NCBI GenBank assembly: GCA_003194525.1 | Contig: NBIV01000140.1 | Coordinates: 124,001 to 188,000 of the forward strand | Source of the DNA: Gracilariopsis chorda | Taxonomy: Eukaryota; Rhodophyta; Florideophyceae; Gracilariales; Gracilariaceae | Direction: 5' to 3' | Length of the DNA: 64,000 bases | In this document: in pieces, positions 32,249 to 45,561 of the stretch | Numbering within the stretch: the stretch's first letter is position 1 | How the letters are laid out: each line of letters begins with the position of its first letter | Program-made: the position numbers and the translations under genes | The notes under the pieces: model-generated | Databases searched by the model: none | What the model was told of the DNA's origin: nothing | What the model saw: only the letters and a program-made list of their open reading frames with translations

Positions 32249-35200
32249 CAACACTACTATAAGGAAACATGGAAGCCGCTATACCAGTATGCTACAGTAA
32301 ATTATATCTGGCTGGCAATCAGAGATCAATGGCCCTACGCAAAGATCCATTCCGAAGGCAAAACGGTAGCCAAGACGATAATCTCAAGCAAAGACCACAG
32401 AACAGGGATAGGACTAGAAGAAGAATCCAGCAATGACATCCAACACAGCCCCCGAGACGCGCAGGTCCTCTGAGTCCTCCGAGTGCTTGAAGGCCTAGCT
32501 GTCACAGCTGTACTACGTAGAGCAGTGCGTAGAATAGGTCTATATAAGGAACTTTCACCCAGCAAATCCCTTCTCCACTCATCTCTCCTCACCACCAACC
32601 GGGGCACTGAAGAGTCCTAAAAACGAAGGCGCTTTGCGTATTTCGATTTTGTAAGCCTCAAGCCGTCTCTCGTACCCCTTCTATCCTCTCTTTCTCATCC
32701 CCCTTTTCTGTCCCTTTCCCACCTCTCACCGCGAGTGACCCGGCATATCCCCACCATACATTTCAACCAAAAAAATACCTTAAGAGGGACAGTTGCCGTC
32801 GTCGATCTCTTCTCAACATGGCTCCAGGAACCCGGTCTTCTTCAAATGCCACTTCAAATGATGGGCTATACAGTTGAGTCGAGGAGCACCTCCACACCGT
32901 CACTGCAACCCTTGGCAAAGAGATTGAAGACGTCGAGAAGAAGATCGCCTCACGCCGCGTCGTTTTGCATCAACATATTGAACATCGACGAAATGGAACG
33001 CTGCCGAAAGGAATTGTGGCGCCACGAATGCCGCAGTTCCCAGCGACCATGGCAAATGAATTCCGTGGGACGTTTGACACCCTTGCTGAGCAGTTCAACA
33101 AAAGCGTCGTGGACGTATCCATCGAACTATGGAACTAGGAACTAACTTAGTTACAGGCCGAGAAAGAACAGATCATCAAAGACACTCGAGAAAAAGTCCA
33201 TGAGGCGCTTATCTATGCCGCAGGACTCCTTGATGATGTACAACCCTTTGGGATCACTAGTCTGGTCCAATGCTACATGACTAGCTTTCTAGCTCAACTG
33301 AAAGAGCAGAAAAGCAGCGGACCTCCTGAAGAATGCTGCTGCCGAGGCCGATGAACTGGAGGCTCCTCAGGGACTTGATTGGCTGGACAAAGATGTTCAG
33401 TCAATGAAGAAGAAGATAGCCGTTCTTCGCTCTGGTACGGCATAGGCTACCTGTAAAGGGAATAAAAAACCCCCAGCGGAGGGCAAGAAAACCCCTAAAC
33501 CGGGAGATGGGAAAGCAAAAGCCGTACAGGCAAAGAAGAACAAGTCGAAAAAAGGCAAGGCGCTACAGAAAGGGGCGCCAAAGCAAATTAAACCGTTCAA
33601 GACCACGGAAACCCGGTTCTTCCATCATCAATGAAGTGAAGTTCAACACCCCTATTGTTATACGCATCGAAGAGATATCGTACTGTGTACGAAGAGTTCT
33701 CTTCGCTGGTAGTGGGTTCGCTATAAGGAATTCACTCCAAGAATGCCTCGAGGAAGCAATATCAAAGCTCCCAGGAAAACTGGAAAGAACGGGAAAAGTG
33801 CTTCCTATACCTACCTCATTAATGGGCATGAGGGACCTGAGAAAGGTTGCAGAGTTGGTGAGGTCAGCAAGGAAGCCCAGAACCCTTTCTAACATTTTAA
33901 AGAAAGGGTTCACACACATCTGGAATAAGGAATGGATTGGCAAGGAAGCAGAACAGAATCTTGGTCTTGTGCTTATGCACAGAAAGGTATACTCCAGACT
34001 CATCGAGTCGGAGTTAAGCAAGGGTGTACTTTCTGAAGTGAAATCATTCCACTTTGAGCAGAATTTCAGTAACCTTGCAAGGTTTCCCAGAAGCGGAACG
34101 CTACCTCCATTGGACTGGAAAAGCATCCTTGATGAGGCCAAGGAATGCAATAGCCCCAATTCACTGTACATCCTTCCGCAGATTCACAAGGCTACACTTG
34201 GAAGCAAGCTAATAACAGCTCCATGCTCGTTTGTATGCAGCAGTTTATCAAGAAGGCTTAGCTCCATCCTGAATGTTGTACAGAAAATCAAGGTGATAAA
34301 TGTCAACAGCAAACAGGTCGTACGCCAACTGGAATAACTATACGTGCCAAGGTACTGCGTCTTTGTCACATAAGATGTGGAGCAATGTTACCCCAACATC
34401 GACATCAAGGATGCGCGTAAAACCTTGGTGGAGTACTTGCCGGATATCTTTCAAACCCAGAACATCTTCCGGGCTCGTCCCCAGACTAATTATGAAGAAC
34501 AACTTCATAACGGTTAGCGGAAAGATACTGAAGCAAGAAACAGATACAGCAACTGGTACAGCAGTGGCACTAGCCTTCACAAACATATATCTGTACTTAA
34601 ACTTCTCGCGAATCTTCAAAACATTTGCCAACAGGATCATCTTCCAAAGACGTAACGTTGATGATGGATTAATGATCCTAAGGTACATGGATTCTGCCCT
34701 AACGATTATGGAATTCCTTAATGCTTGCACAAACCTCTCTCTAACGTATGAGATGAGCACTGAAAGGGCAGTTTTCTTGGACCTCGAGATATACAAAGGA
34801 GAACGATTCCGAAAGGAAAATAAGTTGGATCTCATGGTGTACACAAAACCCATATCCAAGTTCCTTTATCTCCATGGCACATCTGATCATCCGGAACACG
34901 TCTTTACGGGTATTGTGAAAGGAGAAATGATCAGATTTCTCCGGAACACGGACTCTTAGGACATATGCGAAAAGAAAGTAGCCTTTCTTTTCGGAACATT
35001 AGCCCAAAGCGGATACTCTGGAAGGTACCTCAGAGACGCAATCCGATATGTAAGCAGCAAGGATAAAAATTCATATCTCCATGGAATTATGGATAAGGAA
35101 GAGTTCAATCGAGGCTCCTTTGTCACTTGCCAGTACCACCCCGAAGCCAAGAAACCATGAAAGCGGCAATACCAGTATGCTACGTTAAAGTACATCTGGC

Positions 35201-35259
35201 TGGCCACCTGAGATCAATTGCCCCACAAAAAATATCCACTCCAAAGGCCAAACGGTAGC
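32249..35259 (+). mobile_element. Penelope-like element, decayed, unit 4
   Basis: Same element, boundaries and state of decay as in units 1-3. Confidence 0.75.
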
Positions 35260-35744
35260 GGGGGGGGGGTTCAGCTCAGCCCGTAAGGGCTGAGCCACTA
35301 TTTATTGTGGTCATTTTCCCAATGATTGAGCAACAGACTACACACTAACCTATATGCTTGCCAAATGAGGTGGGGAATGAGTAGGGAGGCTGTTCCTTGC
35401 TTGCCCCGGCGGGGATCCATTAGATTCCCGTACCTGTAGCAGGGCAGGTACAAAGTGTCAGTCAGGAGCCGCATGGTTGCGGGTGAGTTTCAAGTCTTCT
35501 CAAACGAGGCGTTTTCCAATCCACGAGCCGGGTGGTGCAGAGAGCGTTGAGGGAGAGAAGGTGTGGGAGTCGTCCAAAGTCTTGCGGTAGAGGTGAAATC
35601 AGAGTAAGCGTACCGGCTCTATGCTTCATCTGTTGCCCTCGTTCCGCCCGGTTCCAACTCCGGGTCATCCAAATCAACGATCTTCAGCCTTGACGTGGCG
35701 GTTTGGCTGTTATAGCTTAGTTGGACATCGTTGTAGCTATTTCT

Positions 35745-38654
35745 CTAATGGAGGTCACGAAGCGAAGCACACTTTTCCAGCACTTCATCAGCTTCCTTTT
35801 CCAGGGAGGGGGACCAAGAGTTTCGATCTAATAGGCGTCGCATATCGGGAACCAAGGCCCGAAGAGCATCTGTTCGAACAGGGAGCTTCGATAGATACCA
35901 AAGGACTCCTTGATGTACAGCCTTGCGAGAAAGGGTGCAGGACTTTAATAAACGAGCGAGGGTAGTCCAGGAGATAGGCGTAACACGCGCGCGACCCATA
36001 TTAGCGAGATCAAACTCTTCCATATATATCTTACGCTTCACGACCGTTTTGAAATCCGTCAACCCATCAATATCATCCGGGAGCTTCATCCGTTCCAGTT
36101 CCATTCGCACAGCTGGTATGTCCCTTGCCAGCTGCCAAGCGCGAGACGCACGCGCCCACAGTTCCGCTTTGTGTGGAGATTAATTGCGAGTTTCATGAGA
36201 AACAAGACGAAGAAGGCGGAAGCGAGCAGCGAGAGCAGCGATATGCACGCGACGGCGAGTTTGCAGGGAGGGCAACTTCGTCAATGCGCACGAGCGATCC
36301 AGATGAGAGGGGGCGACAGACACCCCAAGGATCCAGGCGTGAGCTTCCATTTCCAGTTTTTTCGATAGACTGGAGACCTCTGCAGTGAGCGGCTGTACAG
36401 GGAGGCAATACTCGAACAGCGAGAGTATCTTTGTCCTGACGATATTAACCTTGCTCAGCACGGAGAGCGGGGAATCAGACGTGATGCAGCGAATCCGGCG
36501 CAGCCCGACTCTAGCCGAGTCGATTCTCTCCAAAAACCTCTGGGGAGTAGGCCCGCGGTGTGAGAAAGAAAACCACAGATAGCAAGCTTCTTCCACCACC
36601 TGTATAGGTTCCTGGCCCAGTAAGAAAGGTTCATGACCATTTCCGCATACGACGTAGGACTTGGAGGCATTCCATCGCATACCCATGATATTTGCCCAAG
36701 AGCTGCAAGCGTTGAGTTGCTTCATAAGAGTAGCATTGTCTTCAGCCAGTAAAGCGACATCATCCGCGAAATAACTAGACACACTCCTGGGGATCCGACA
36801 CAGATATTCCAAGAATGTGTCCATAAAGATATTAAAGAGATTCGGGCTGAGTGGATCGCCTTGGGGAACTCCAATGACCATAGTTGCCAAGACATTCGAG
36901 ACTTGCTGCTTTGTCTTGATCCGAATTGGCGTTAAGAGAGCCGGGAGCATACGAGAAGTGTCAACTGGGAGACGGGCGGTACATAGATCCAGTAGTTTCC
37001 CGCGAGGCACCGGGTCATAGGCACTCTTCAAATCCAGAAACGCAGCGTTGGAGAAGCCTTCGCGCGCGCACTTAGCAGCGTAAGCAACTCCCAGCTCTGT
37101 GTTAGAGCCCTGGATGAAGCCCCATTGGTTGCGGTGGAAGAGGTACACTTCCGAGATGCAGTAGTGGAGAGCCTTCGTTATCACCTTTCGCAACACCGAT
37201 AGCAGTGTGATTGGGCGGTAAATGGCAGGAAGGGTTGGGTCACCTTTCTTGTAGATGGGAGCCACAAAGCCAGAACGAAGGATGCGCGGGGTATAAGCGA
37301 GTCTGCCTACAGCCGTCCATAGTTCCAAGAGAGCGGTCGAAAAGAGTCCAGGCTCCAGTTTCAGAGCTTCCAAGTGGACAAAATCCGGTCCAGGAGACTT
37401 CTTCTTCTTTCCGCAGGTAATAGCCATTTCCAAATGCTTCTTTAAATATGGCGGTACTTCGAAATTCCCGACCGATACGATCGGTTCTTCATCAGGCTGG
37501 TGGGCCTGCAGGTGAGCTGTGAAGTCGTCAGGAGCGAGCTTCACGGGTTCGAGGTTAGATCCCTCGGAGCGTACAAGCCTGTTAAGCTTTGGGATAAGAT
37601 CCTCAGGGGGACCTTCTTCAAGTTCATCCCGTTGTTGGTCGGCTATCCGGCGACGGTTTCTCCGGAACTTTCGCTTGATTTTGCGATCAAGAGCCTTGAC
37701 CTTGGCACGCAGGTTGACTGACTGCGGTACCATTTTGAGTAGTCGAGACCTTTCCTTCGCCATTAAGTCCAGTTCCCGGTTCCAGCCAGGCCTGTGACGA
37801 GCTGGTCTGGGAGAGATATTTCCTAACCAAGGCCGTAAGATGTCCTTAGCGAGCTCCAAAGTAGCAGATTCCAGAGCATCGGGTGATTCCACTGCTTGTA
37901 GCTGCGTGATGGCTGTCGAGAGATGCTTTTTGTAGGAACGCTTGGCTTCATCCTGGAGCTTGGGGTTGCTTAGGAGAGCCTGGGAGATATGATCCTTCAA
38001 CGTATTTGATGTCGTTAGTGGGAAAAAGACGAGCACTGGAGCATGATCCGATGGCCAAGAGCCTTCCAATACGCGTGGGACCGAGGCCGAGAGCCCTCGA
38101 TACAAGAATATGTCCACCACGCTAGAGCCACGATGGGTGATGTAGGTGGGAGACTTCGGAGCGGCGATCATAAAACGGGACTGCATCATCCATTTCCAAA
38201 GCCGATTACCCTGAGGAGTCGTGATCTTGTCCCATCTGCTGTTACGGGCATTCAGGTCACCAACAATAATTGCAGATCCCCTACTCAGCCGCGTAACATC
38301 GAAGAGGAAAGATTGCATCTCTTCGGCGGAACACTGAGGCTTGACATACACACACAAGAAATTGACGGAGAGAAACGTACCAGCCAAGATCTGGTATGCA
38401 CGAGTAGAGACTTCTTCTCGCTTCTTGAAGGCGCCATATTTCTTATAGAAAACAGCGACGCCTCCACCAAGTCGGGAGCGGTTGGGCGAAGAGTAGGCGT
38501 CCGCCGAATCATAGAACAGCGCTTCATCCTCGACAATCCTCCCTGCTGACCAAGTCTCCGTAAGACAGACAAGGTCAGACATGTTGAGCAGTGTTTTGAC
38601 ACTGCCCAGTTTGGGTGTGGTGCACCCATTAATGTTGAAAGTGGTGATCAGCAT
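35745..38654 (-). pseudogene. LINE ORF2 with a nonsense codon (unit 4)
   Basis: As in unit 3: 824 codons, then TAA at 36180-36182, then open again to 35745. It differs from unit 3 in RVL(E/G)GSW, where E is shared with unit 5, and in KL(A/T)PDDF. The shared stop shows that this part of units 3 and 4 descends from one copy. Confidence 0.88.
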
Positions 38655-40073
38655 TCAGCGGAGGCCTCTTGGCGCGCTGGCAAGAGTTCCTTAGGCGGGT
38701 GTTCCTGGTCTTCTTCAACGCAGTGCGGTGGTTCCTGCATCCGAGAAGTGTCATGGCCTCACTGCGTGTTGAAGGTTCCGGCGAATCGAACTCGAGCGAG
38801 GGATGGGAGTCCTTTAGACCTTGAGCCTGCTTGGAGTACCACTCCTTCGCGGTGGGAGATCTTGAGCGGAGCGCACACCAATTCCAGCGACGATAACATG
38901 ATTTGGCATAAGTTTCCACATTTGCTGGGCTTGATTTCGACCCAGTTGGATCAAAAGTCTCCAGGTGACGGCGGCGAAGAATGGCCATGGTCGAGGTGAG
39001 CCTGTGAACCAGGGGGCGGTGGCATAGAACCTCCAAGATATTGTTTCCAATAAACGAAAGACCCACACCCGCCCATTTCGGAAGGGATAAAAGAAGCGCC
39101 TTCCTTAGAGCACCCAGAGGTCCCCTGGGTACATTGCCAAAATAAACCGCGACCAGGCTTGGTCGGGCATTTTGCTGGGCCGAGAGAACCCAGCAGCGGC
39201 TAGAACTTTCCTGGTGTCGGCGATCTTCGTCTTCGTCTGCTCGGGAAGCTTTTCCAGGGCAGGCTTAGCGGCGATTTCCGCCCAAGAGGGCTTAGAGGAA
39301 TTGACGGTTTTGATTTTTCGACCTTCATCGGCCGAGGCTGACGCCATTCACTTTGAAGCGACAGCAGGTGAAAGATACTCCTTGGGAGCAGGAGCAGCCG
39401 GCAGAGGTCTCGATTGCTTCACTCGGGCGGGCGCAGGTTCTGCTTCCGTCTTCTGTGATGCGATTTGGGCTTTGAGGGCCCTGATTTCTTCCTGTAGATC
39501 GTTGATAGTTTCCATAAAATGTCCACATTGAGCCGTTAGTCCATTGTTTTCCAGTTCCAATTCTTCATAAGTCTTCTTCTTCTTAAGCTTCACGGCTGAG
39601 TCCAAAACATAGGACGTCGATGAGGCCACGGATTCCAAGGGTTTGGGAGAATCGGCGTCCAAGATAGACGGTAAAGCGGGGAAAATAGAGGCCTTTGGTC
39701 CCTGCGGGGTGTTGGGGATCCGCCTTTGAAATCCTTGTGGTTTCCGAGGTGCGGTCGGGGCATCGGAGGCCTGAGGCTCTCGAGGAGGAGCGACTGTGGG
39801 AGCAGGGGCCTCCGCTGGCACTGATGTTGCAGCCAGAAGTGCATCAAGTCTGCCTCCGGTAATCTTCCTTTGACTAATGCGGCACTTCGCTATGAGACGG
39901 CCATGAGCAGACCCGTTAAGGGCAAGGAGCTTGGGCTTCTTGCAATAAGCAAAAGAAAGAAAGGTCTTCTTCCTCGTGAACTCTTCGGTAAACGCCCGTT
40001 TGCGGCTTTCGGGTGTTAGGGTCCCGGAATCCTCAGAATCTTTGAAAACGGTGTGTCCACCTTTGGTAGCCGT
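38648..40073 (-). pseudogene. LINE ORF1, broken (unit 4)
   Basis: The frame is interrupted three times: TGA after the A-S-K near 39348 (shared with unit 5), a one-base deletion near 39175 and another near 38754. The middle part has the unit-5 states (GLTAQCGHFMET; ASASADEG). The N-terminal part has the TFLSFAYCKK insertion and the ACG start of units 1-3. Confidence 0.85.
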
Positions 40074-42071
40074 ATTTAACAAAATGAGGGGCAGCCACGA
40101 AGTTCACAAAGTAGGTCCTTAGCCTGTGGTTGGCTGGGAGCGGTACACGTGGCTGTCAGCTCGCTGGAACCCGCCGGCGGCGCCGACGAAGACGACGGAG
40201 CGGTGGGTTGCGCGGGGAAGACGACGACGGAACTCGCGAAGAACGAAACGTAGAAGCGATCCAGCCCGAGATAACGCCTATCAAGCGCGGTAGAACGGTA
40301 AAGCGGAGCAAGGCGCACAAGACGATGTGCCTTGGGATAGACGCGCACGTACGCGCGGGGTAGAAAGACGCCTCCGGAAGCAGCAGGATGCGCAGAGTGC
40401 GCACGCGAGAAAACGGAAGTTGACGTAGCTCGGGAACGAGACGCGCAATGCGCGCGGAGGCAACGTGAGCGGACGCGCAGCAAGTCCTTTGTTCGATGCA
40501 GACGACACCGCCTAGGACAGATTTAGGAGGGGAGTTTGGCTCTACCCGAACACTTATCTCTCTTCTACAACTTTAGTGTAGATCGATTTTGGAGGCGTAA
40601 GGGTCGCAGGCAGATATTCAAAGTGGGCGTGGCCTAGTCGTGTCGTTCACTTTTGGCTTAGTACCTAGTCACGCTAGAAGCGTTTTCGGTGTGGTCTGGT
40701 ATTCGCTTGCGCCTAAAGGTCGCTAAACGAGAGAGCACGGAGCTTGACGGGAAGGCCTGTTATATAATGCTGAAACGCCGCTCGGGGCGGCGGTTTTAGG
40801 GGGGAATGTGTCGTGTGCTTGTGGTGCACAAGAATTGGTTGGATATGTTTTTGAATTGCACATTTTTTAATGGGCGCTGCCCAGCTTCCAGCATGGAAGC
40901 TGAGCATAGCGCCTGCATAAATGCACACCTCTCGCACTTGTGGCTTCACCGCTTTGGGGAGAGGTAGGAAGGAACTTGCACACCCGAAATGCTCAGTGGC
41001 TCGTTCGTCCGCATTGCATCCACCTTTCGCTGAAAAACGCGCACCCCCGACATCCTCTTTTCTTGCGCAACACAAATGTTGAAAAAAAACGCATTCCTTG
41101 GTTTCCACAATTGCCCCCAAAACCAATTGCTTTCGCCCTCTCGCACAATATGCGTTAACATGCCCGCATTGCGTTGTTTTAGCAAATGTAGCAAAACCAA
41201 AGCGCTTTCGCAGTTTTGTACAATGTGCAAAAAAAATCTGCGCTTTGCTTGCTCTCACCTAAACGGCCCAAAACGAAGTGCTTTCGCATATTGCTACAAT
41301 TTGTGAAAACATACACGGATTGCTAGGTTGTGGTAAATGTGCCCAAAACCAAGCGCTTTGCATCATTTGCACAATATGCGTAAACATACGCAAAATATTT
41401 GCTTTGTGCAAATGTGTCCTAAACAAAGCGCCGTTTTACATTTGTACAATGTGCCAAATATTCACAGGTTGCTTGGTGTCTGCCAAGCTGCCCAAAACCA
41501 AGCGCTTTCCCAAATTCTGCGAATGAAACAAAAAACATTCCCCGCGCTTGGTCTACGAAACGATGACTAAAACCAAGCGCATGGAGCATGCGACCAAACC
41601 TTGCAAAGCCAGCTCAGAAAGCATCATTCCAAAGCCTACAACACGCACATATGCGCGCGCCGGTATTTTCAAGACCTCCCTACAAGGTTCTGACTAATCA
41701 TGGCTAAAACCAAGCGCTGGGGCGCCCTGTATTGGTGGGCTAAATCTTCAAAAATGGGCTCAATTACGCTACTTACACGACATGCACGCGGCACGTGCCA
41801 TATTTGCCTCAAATCAAGGGCAAACGGCGATGTCAAAACCTAATTTTTTGAAGTACGCGCTTGGTTTTCGTCGGACCCAAGCATTCTATAAATACTAGCC
41901 AGGTTTTTTGAGGTCAAGCGTTTGTTTCATGACCGGCGCACAACGCTTCGTCATCCACTGAAGGCATCAAAAACGTAGATACACCGATTTCACCACTCAT
42001 TCAACGTTTTGCGTCAGAACCAAGCCCTTGCTGACACCCCTGACAACCAAGCGCAAACCCAACCTTACGGC

Positions 42072-45000
42072 CAACACTACTATAAGGAAACATGGAAGCC
42101 GCTATACCAGTATGCTACAGTAAATTATATCTGGCTGGCAATCAGAGATCAATGGCCCTACGCAAAGATCCATTCCGAAGGCAAAACGGTAGCCAAGACG
42201 ATAATCTCAAGCAAAGACCACAGAACAGGGATAGGACTAGAAGAAGAATCCAGCAATGACATCCAACACAGCCCCCGAGACGCGCAGGTCCTCTGAGTCC
42301 TCCGAGTGCTTGAAGGCCTAGCTGTCACAGCTGTACTACGTAGAGCAGTGCGTAGAATAGGTCTATATAAGGAACTTTCACCCAGCAAATCCCTTCTCCA
42401 CTCATCTCTCCTCACCACCAACCGGGGCACTGAAGAGTCCTAAAAACGAAGGCGCTTTGCGTATTTCGATTTTGTAAGCCTCAAGCCGTCTCTCGTACCC
42501 CTTCTATCCTCTCTTTCTCATCCCCCTTTTCTGTCCCTTTCCCACCTCTCACCGCGAGTGACCCGGCATATCCCCACCATACATTTCAACAAAAAAATAC
42601 CTTAAGAGGGACAGTTGCCGTCGTCGATCTCTTCTCAACATGGCTCCAGGAACCCGGTCTTCTTCAAATGCCACTTCAAATGATGGGCTATACAGTTGAG
42701 TCGAGGAGCACCTCCACACCGCCACTGCAACCCTTGGCAAAGAGATTGAAGACGTCGAGAAGAAGATCGCCTCACGCCGCGTCGTTTTGCATCAACATAT
42801 TGAACATCGACGAAATGGAACGCTGCCGAAAGGAATTGTGGCGCCACGAATGCCGCAGTTCCCAGCGACCATGGCAAATGAATTCCGTGGGACGTTTGAC
42901 ACCCTTGCTGAGCAGTTCAACAAAAGCGTCGTGGACGTATCCATCGAACTATGGAACTAGGAACTAACTTAGTTACAGGCCGAGAAAGAACAGATCATCA
43001 AAGACACTCGAGAAAAAGTCCATGAGGCGCTTATCTATGCCGCAGGACTCCTTGATGATGTACAACCCTTTGGGATCCCTAGTCTGGTCCAATGCTACAT
43101 GACTAGCTTTCTAGCTCAACTGAAAGAGCAGAAAAGCAGCGGACCTCCTGAAGAATGCTGCTGCCGAGGCCGATGAACTGGAGGCTCCTCAGGGACTTGA
43201 TTGGCTGGACAAAGATGTTCAGTCAATGAAGAAGAAGATAGCCGTTCTTCGCTCTGGTACGGCATAGGCTACCTGTAAAGGGAATAAAAAACCCCCAGCG
43301 GAGGGCAAAAAAAACCCTAAACCGGGAGATGGGAAAGCAAAAGCCGTACAGGCAAAGAAGAACAAGTCGAAAAAAGGCAAGGCGCTCCAGAAAGGGGCGC
43401 CAAAGCAAATTAAACCGTTCAAGACCACGGAAACCCGGTTCTTCCATCATCAATGAAGTGAAGTTCAACACCCCTATTGTTATACGCATCGAAGACATAT
43501 CGTACTGTGTACGAAGAGTTCTCTTCGCTGGTAGTGGGTTCGCTATAAGGAATTCACTCCAAGAATGCCTCGAGGAAGCAATATCAAAGCTCCCAGGAAA
43601 ACTGGAAAGAACGGGAAAAGTGCTTCCTATACCTACCTCATTAATGGGCATGAGGGACCTGAGAAAGGTTGCAGAGTTGGTGAGGTCAGCAAGGAAGCTC
43701 AGAACCCTTTCTAACATTTTAAAGAAAGGGTTCACACACATCTGGAATAAGGAATGGATTGGCAAGGAAGCAGAACAGAATCTTGGTCTTGTGCTTATGC
43801 ACAGAAAGGTATACTCCAGACTCATCGAGTCGGAGTTAAGCAAGGGTGTACTTTCTGAAGTGAAATCATTCCACTTTGAGCAGAATTTCAGTAACCTTGC
43901 AAGGTTTCCCAGAAGCGGAACGCTACCTCCAATGGACTGGAAAAGCATCCTTGATGAGGCCAAGGAATGCAATAGCCCCAATTCACTGTACATCCTTCCG
44001 CAGATTCACAAGGCTACACTTGGAAGCAAGCTAATAACAGCTCCATGCTCGTTTGTATGCAGCAGTTTATCAAGAAGGCTTAGCTCCATCCTGAATGTTG
44101 TACAGAAAATCAAGGTGATAAATGTCAACAGCAAACAGGTCGTACGCCAACTGGAATAACTATACGTGCCAAGGTACTGCGTCTTTGTCACATAAGATGT
44201 GGAGCAATGTTACCCCAACATCGACATCAAGGATGCGCGTAAAACCTTGGTGGAGTACTTGCCGGATATCTTTCAAACCCAGAACATCTTCCGGGCTCGT
44301 CCCCAGACTAATTATGAAGAACAACTTCATAACGGTTAACGGAAAGATACTGAAGCAAGAAACAGGTACAGCAACTGGTACAGCGGTGGCACTAGCCTTC
44401 ACAAACATATATCTGTACTTAAACTTCTCGCGAATCTTCAAAACATTTGCCAACAGGATCATCTTCCAAAGACGTAACGTTGATGATGGATTAATGATCC
44501 TAAGGTACATGGATTCTGCCCTAACGATTATGGAATTCCTTAATGCTTGCACAAACCTCTCTCTAACGTATGAGATGAGCACTGAAAGGGCAGTTTTCTT
44601 GGACCTCGAGATAAACAAAGGAGAACGATTCCGAAAGGAAAATAAGTTGGATCTCATGGTGTACACAAAACCCATATCCAAGTTCCTTTATCTCCATGGC
44701 ACATATGATCATCCGGAACACGTCTTTACGGGTATTGTGAAAGGAGAAATGATCAGATTTCTCCGGAACACGGACTCTTAGGACATATGCGAAAAGAAAG
44801 TAGCCTTTCTTTTCGGAACATTAGCCCAAAGCGGATACTCTGGAAGGTACCTCAGGGACGCAATCCGATATGTAAGCAGCAAGGATAAAAATTCATATCT
44901 CCATGGAAATATGGATAAGGAAGAGTTCAATCCAGGCTCCTTTGTCACTTGCCAGTACCACCCCGAAGCCAAGAAAACATGAAAGTGGCAATACCAGTAT

Positions 45001-45080
45001 GCTACGTTAAAGTACATCTGGCTGGCCACCTGAGATCAATTGCCCGACAAAAAGATCCACTCCAAAAGCCAAACGGTAGC
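42072..45080 (+). mobile_element. Penelope-like element, decayed, unit 5
   Basis: Same element and breaks as in the other units, with more private substitutions than units 1-4, as in the rest of this unit. Confidence 0.75.
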
Positions 45081-45561
45081 GGGGGGGTCAGCTCAGCCCG
45101 TAAGGGCTGAGCCACTATTTATTGTGGTCACTTTCCCAATGATTGAGCAACAGACTACACACTAACCTATATGCTTGCCAAATGAGGGGGGGAATGAGTA
45201 GGGAGGCTGTTCCTTGCTTGCCCCGGCGGGGATACATTAGATTCCCGTACCTGTAGCAGGGCAGGTACAAAGTGTCAGTCAGGAGCCACATGGTTGCGGG
45301 TGAGTTTCAAGTCTTCTCAAACGAGGCGTTTTCCAATCCACGAGCCGGATGGTGCGGAGAGCGTTGAGGGAGAGAAGGTGAGGGAGTCGTCCAAAGTCTT
45401 GCGGTAGAGGTGAAATCAGAGTAAGCGTACCGGCTCTATGCTTCAACTGTTGCCCTTGTTCCGCCCGGTTCCAACTCCGGGTCATCCAAATCAACGATCT
45501 TCAGCTTTGACGTGGCGCTTTGGCTGTTATAGCTTAGTTGGACATCGTTGTAGCTATTTCT

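Larger units (their letters stand above)
30724..40545. repeat. Array unit 4
   Basis: Full unit, 9822 bp. The poly-G is 10 nt (35260-35269). It is a mosaic: the ORF2 end carries the unit-3 nonsense codon, the middle of ORF1 carries unit-5 variants, and the start of ORF1 matches units 1-3. The minisatellite lies near 31296-31820. Confidence 0.92.
35260..40545 (-). mobile_element. LINE, unit 4
   Basis: Complete in length, but both ORFs are damaged. It is the recombinant copy described under array unit 4. Confidence 0.87.
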
